This document shows, in pieces, positions 62,649 to 64,000 of a DNA stretch of 64,000 bases. Both the position numbers and the translations under genes were made by a program. A model generated the notes under the pieces. That model was not told the origin of the DNA, searched no databases, and saw nothing but the letters and a program-made list of their open reading frames with translations. Within the stretch, counting starts at the first letter, position 1. Each line of letters begins with the position of its first letter. Source of the DNA: Arcobacter sp. F155 (lineage in GTDB: Bacteria > Campylobacterota > Campylobacteria > Campylobacterales > Arcobacteraceae); contig NZ_PDJU01000007.1 of NCBI RefSeq assembly GCF_004116455.1, forward strand, positions 1 through 64,000. Reading direction: 5' to 3'.

Positions 62649-62981
62649 TTATTTACTTGAAGTTTCTTTATCTACTTTTTCTTGTGCATCTTGAACACTT
62701 AGCTCTGCTAACATAGCATCAATTTTATCTTCATTGTACTTATGTTTTAGTTCTTCTCTTTTATTATCTAAATTAAAAAGTAATATAATCAATGAAAGCA
62801 TCATATTAGTGACACCTTTCAAAATAATAGTTACACCCATTATTCCAAAAATCATTTCCATTGGTGTAAATAAATCAGCATTTATTACGAAGAAAATTAA
62901 AGTTGCAAAAAATCCTGTAGCTATGTACAGTCTAAATATACCACTATTGATAAGATTTTGAGAAAATCTTTCTACAACCAT
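62649..62981 (-). CDS. Small membrane protein in the flagellar operon
   Basis: 110 residues, no family recognised. Two hydrophobic segments (about 16-36 and 43-70), then a charged helical tail of about 40 residues with KREELKHKYNEDKIDAML. ATG after AGGAA. It sits between flhG (59-base gap with a possible promoter) and fliE (10 bases), so a role in flagellar placement or assembly is possible but unproven. Confidence 0.75.
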   Translation of the reverse strand: MVVERFSQNLINSGIFRLYIATGFFATLIFFVINADLFTPMEMIFGIMGVTIILKGVTNMMLSLIILLFNLDNKREELKHKYNEDKIDAMLAELSVQDAQEKVDKETSSK

Positions 62982-63002
62982 ATTTTTCCTACTAGTATAA
63001 AA

Positions 63003-63030
63003 AATATATAATGCTTATTTATTAGCACAA
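63003..63030 (-). promoter_or_regulatory. Possible promoter upstream of the small membrane protein and fliE
   Basis: On the minus strand TTGTGC (63030-63025), a 16-base spacer and TATATT (63008-63003), 22 bases before the ATG at 62981. It could give the rod/export genes a start separate from flhFG. No sigma-54 or sigma-28 signature was recognised. Confidence 0.35.
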
Positions 63031-63040
63031 ACTACCTTAC

Positions 63041-63856
63041 TTACCTAATTTCTTTTAGTAAAATGTCGATTATTTTTTGTAATTGTAAAGTTATTTCATC
63101 GTTTGTGAATTCTTGAACGAATAACTTTCTTAGTCTTGATGTTGTTGAAATATTTGCAGATGTCGACACATTACCTATATATTTTACCATAAATTTTGAA
63201 TTTAACCTATTTTTTTTAGCTAAATTTACTAAAGATTTAGAAATTGTCTCGCCAATATTATAATTTTTTGTATGATTAAAACAAATCAATAATTTTTCTT
63301 TATCTTTTGATAACATTTTTATCAATGCATATACATCAGTTAAGGCGGAAGGGTCCGTTGTAGTTAGGGCTAAAATATTGTCAGAAATTGATAAAAACTC
63401 TTGTACATATTCATTTAATCCAGCTCCGGTATCAATAATTATATAATCAAATCTATTTAAAGATTTAACATCTTCTACTATTCTTGTTAATACAAAAGAA
63501 GCTTTTAAACTTGAGTATTGATAACCACTTTTTCCTGCAATTAAAGAGATGTTTTCATATGAAGTTTGAGATATAACTTCTTCAATAGTATTTCTTCCTT
63601 CAATATAATCAAATAATGAATATCGTGGTTTAATATCAAATAAAACTTGCATATTTGCTAAGCCAATATCTGCATCAATAACAGCTACTTTAAAACCTCT
63701 TCTTGCAAGTAAATATGCCATGTTTGCAGTAAATGTTGATTTTCCAACACCACCTTTTCCTGAAGTTATTGTAAGTAGCTTAGTTTTAGATACAACAGAT
63801 GAGCTTTTTGTTAAGTTTACAAGCTTACTTGCTTGTGCAGAGATTGAATTAAACAA
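63041..63856 (-). CDS. flhG: Flagellar number regulator FlhG (MinD-like ATPase)
   Basis: 271 residues from the TTG at 63856, placed six bases after AAGGAG; an earlier in-frame TTG precedes that Shine-Dalgarno and is rejected. MinD/ParA-type ATPase with deviant Walker A TSGKGGVGKSTFTANMA, VIDADIGLANMQVLFD and YIIIDTGAGLNEYV. The N-terminal AQASKL resembles the DQAxxL motif by which FlhG stimulates FlhF GTPase. FlhG limits flagellar number and placement at the pole. It starts three bases after the flhF stop. Confidence 0.93.
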   Translation of the reverse strand: MFNSISAQASKLVNLTKSSSVVSKTKLLTITSGKGGVGKSTFTANMAYLLARRGFKVAVIDADIGLANMQVLFDIKPRYSLFDYIEGRNTIEEVISQTSYENISLIAGKSGYQYSSLKASFVLTRIVEDVKSLNRFDYIIIDTGAGLNEYVQEFLSISDNILALTTTDPSALTDVYALIKMLSKDKEKLLICFNHTKNYNIGETISKSLVNLAKKNRLNSKFMVKYIGNVSTSANISTTSRLRKLFVQEFTNDEITLQLQKIIDILLKEIR

Positions 63857-63858
63857 TA

Positions 63859-64000
63859 CTATCTCCTTACACAAGCATTATTCATAAAACAATCTATTAA
63901 ATAAGAAGAATCAGATACTATTAAATCATCAGGTACATTTTGTCCTATAGAGAAGTAAGTAATAGATTTTTTTGTTTTATGAGCAAAAGAGATTAAATTT
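63859..64000 (-). CDS. flhF: FlhF C-terminus, partial
   Basis: The last 46 codons of a gene entering from the right edge. The translation ISFAHKTKKSITYFSIGQ followed by NVPDDLIVSDSSYLIDCF matches the end of the SRP-type GTPase FlhF, where SIGQNVPDDL is the usual closing motif. FlhF places the flagellum at the pole. Its position directly before flhG supports the call. Confidence 0.85.
   Translation of the reverse strand, partial: NLISFAHKTKKSITYFSIGQNVPDDLIVSDSSYLIDCFMNNACVRR

Noticed and set aside
63857-63874. Earlier TTG start for flhG at 63874
   Set aside because: It lies upstream of the AAGGAG that serves the TTG at 63856 and inside the flhF coding end.
1-64000. tRNA, rRNA, CRISPR arrays, riboswitches, insertion sequences, prophage
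   Set aside because: Intergenic gaps were read on both strands; none holds a cloverleaf, repeat-spacer array, known aptamer pattern or transposase. Nearly all the sequence is filled by recognisable genes.

Overview
This is a strongly AT-rich bacterial chromosome segment that reads as a member of the Campylobacterota, most likely an Arcobacter-type (Arcobacteraceae) organism. Supporting features are the ArsRS-type two-component pair, MagIII glycosylase, CcsBA-type cytochrome c biogenesis, NrfHA nitrite reductase, the flagellar gene set with FlhF/FlhG, a CZB-domain soluble chemoreceptor, and many Cache/PAS/GGDEF sensors. The identification comes from gene content and protein style only; no search was run. 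No rRNA, tRNA, CRISPR array, insertion sequence or prophage was seen, and no gene-free stretch exceeds 300 bases. The longest is about 270 bases upstream of nrfH.

Positions 1-16141, almost all minus strand: a partial membrane chemoreceptor, xseA, ubiE, a small tail-anchored protein beside a ParA-like ATPase, magIII, a YmdB-type phosphodiesterase, then a signalling block (two large PAS histidine kinases, a single-domain response regulator, a zinc-binding soluble chemoreceptor). A promoter lies upstream of that chemoreceptor. Next come a YhiN/HI0933-type flavoprotein that seems to start at ATA, and an ArsS/ArsR-like pair overlapping a Spy/CpxP-like periplasmic gene.

Positions 16258-34592: c-di-GMP proteins (a probably leaderless Cache-PAS-GGDEF cyclase, a PAS-PAS-GGDEF-EAL protein directly after a di-heme peroxidase gene, and an HD-GYP-like protein) are mixed with iron and redox genes (flavodoxin, fur, feoAB behind a near-consensus Fur box, an FTR-rhodanese fusion, a cytochrome c lipoprotein) and housekeeping genes (bpt, trpA, panB, ruvB). 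Several convergent gene pairs are closed by clear hairpin terminators.

Positions 34626-45828: clpS-clpA, a Cache-GGDEF-EAL protein, bioD, ccsBA (possibly NrfI), and nrfHA. The nrfHA promoter carries an FNR/CRP-type box placed at about -41.5 from the predicted start. Between nrfA and ccsBA is an inverted-repeat element of roughly 96 bp, with an 11-codon ORF that has a strong Shine-Dalgarno sequence and a following terminator. It is the least explained structure here.

Positions 45829-64000: one long minus-strand run of flagellar genes (flhF, flhG, a small membrane protein, fliE, flgC, fliK, fliR, flhB, a periplasmic repeat protein, fliI, flgL, flhA). It continues without a visible break into batD, a HlyD-like adaptor, a short molybdopterin oxidoreductase and an MFS exporter. 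The flagellar genes supply export gate, ATPase, rod, hook-length control and hook-filament junction. The chemoreceptors and c-di-GMP proteins elsewhere in the window would feed into motility control.
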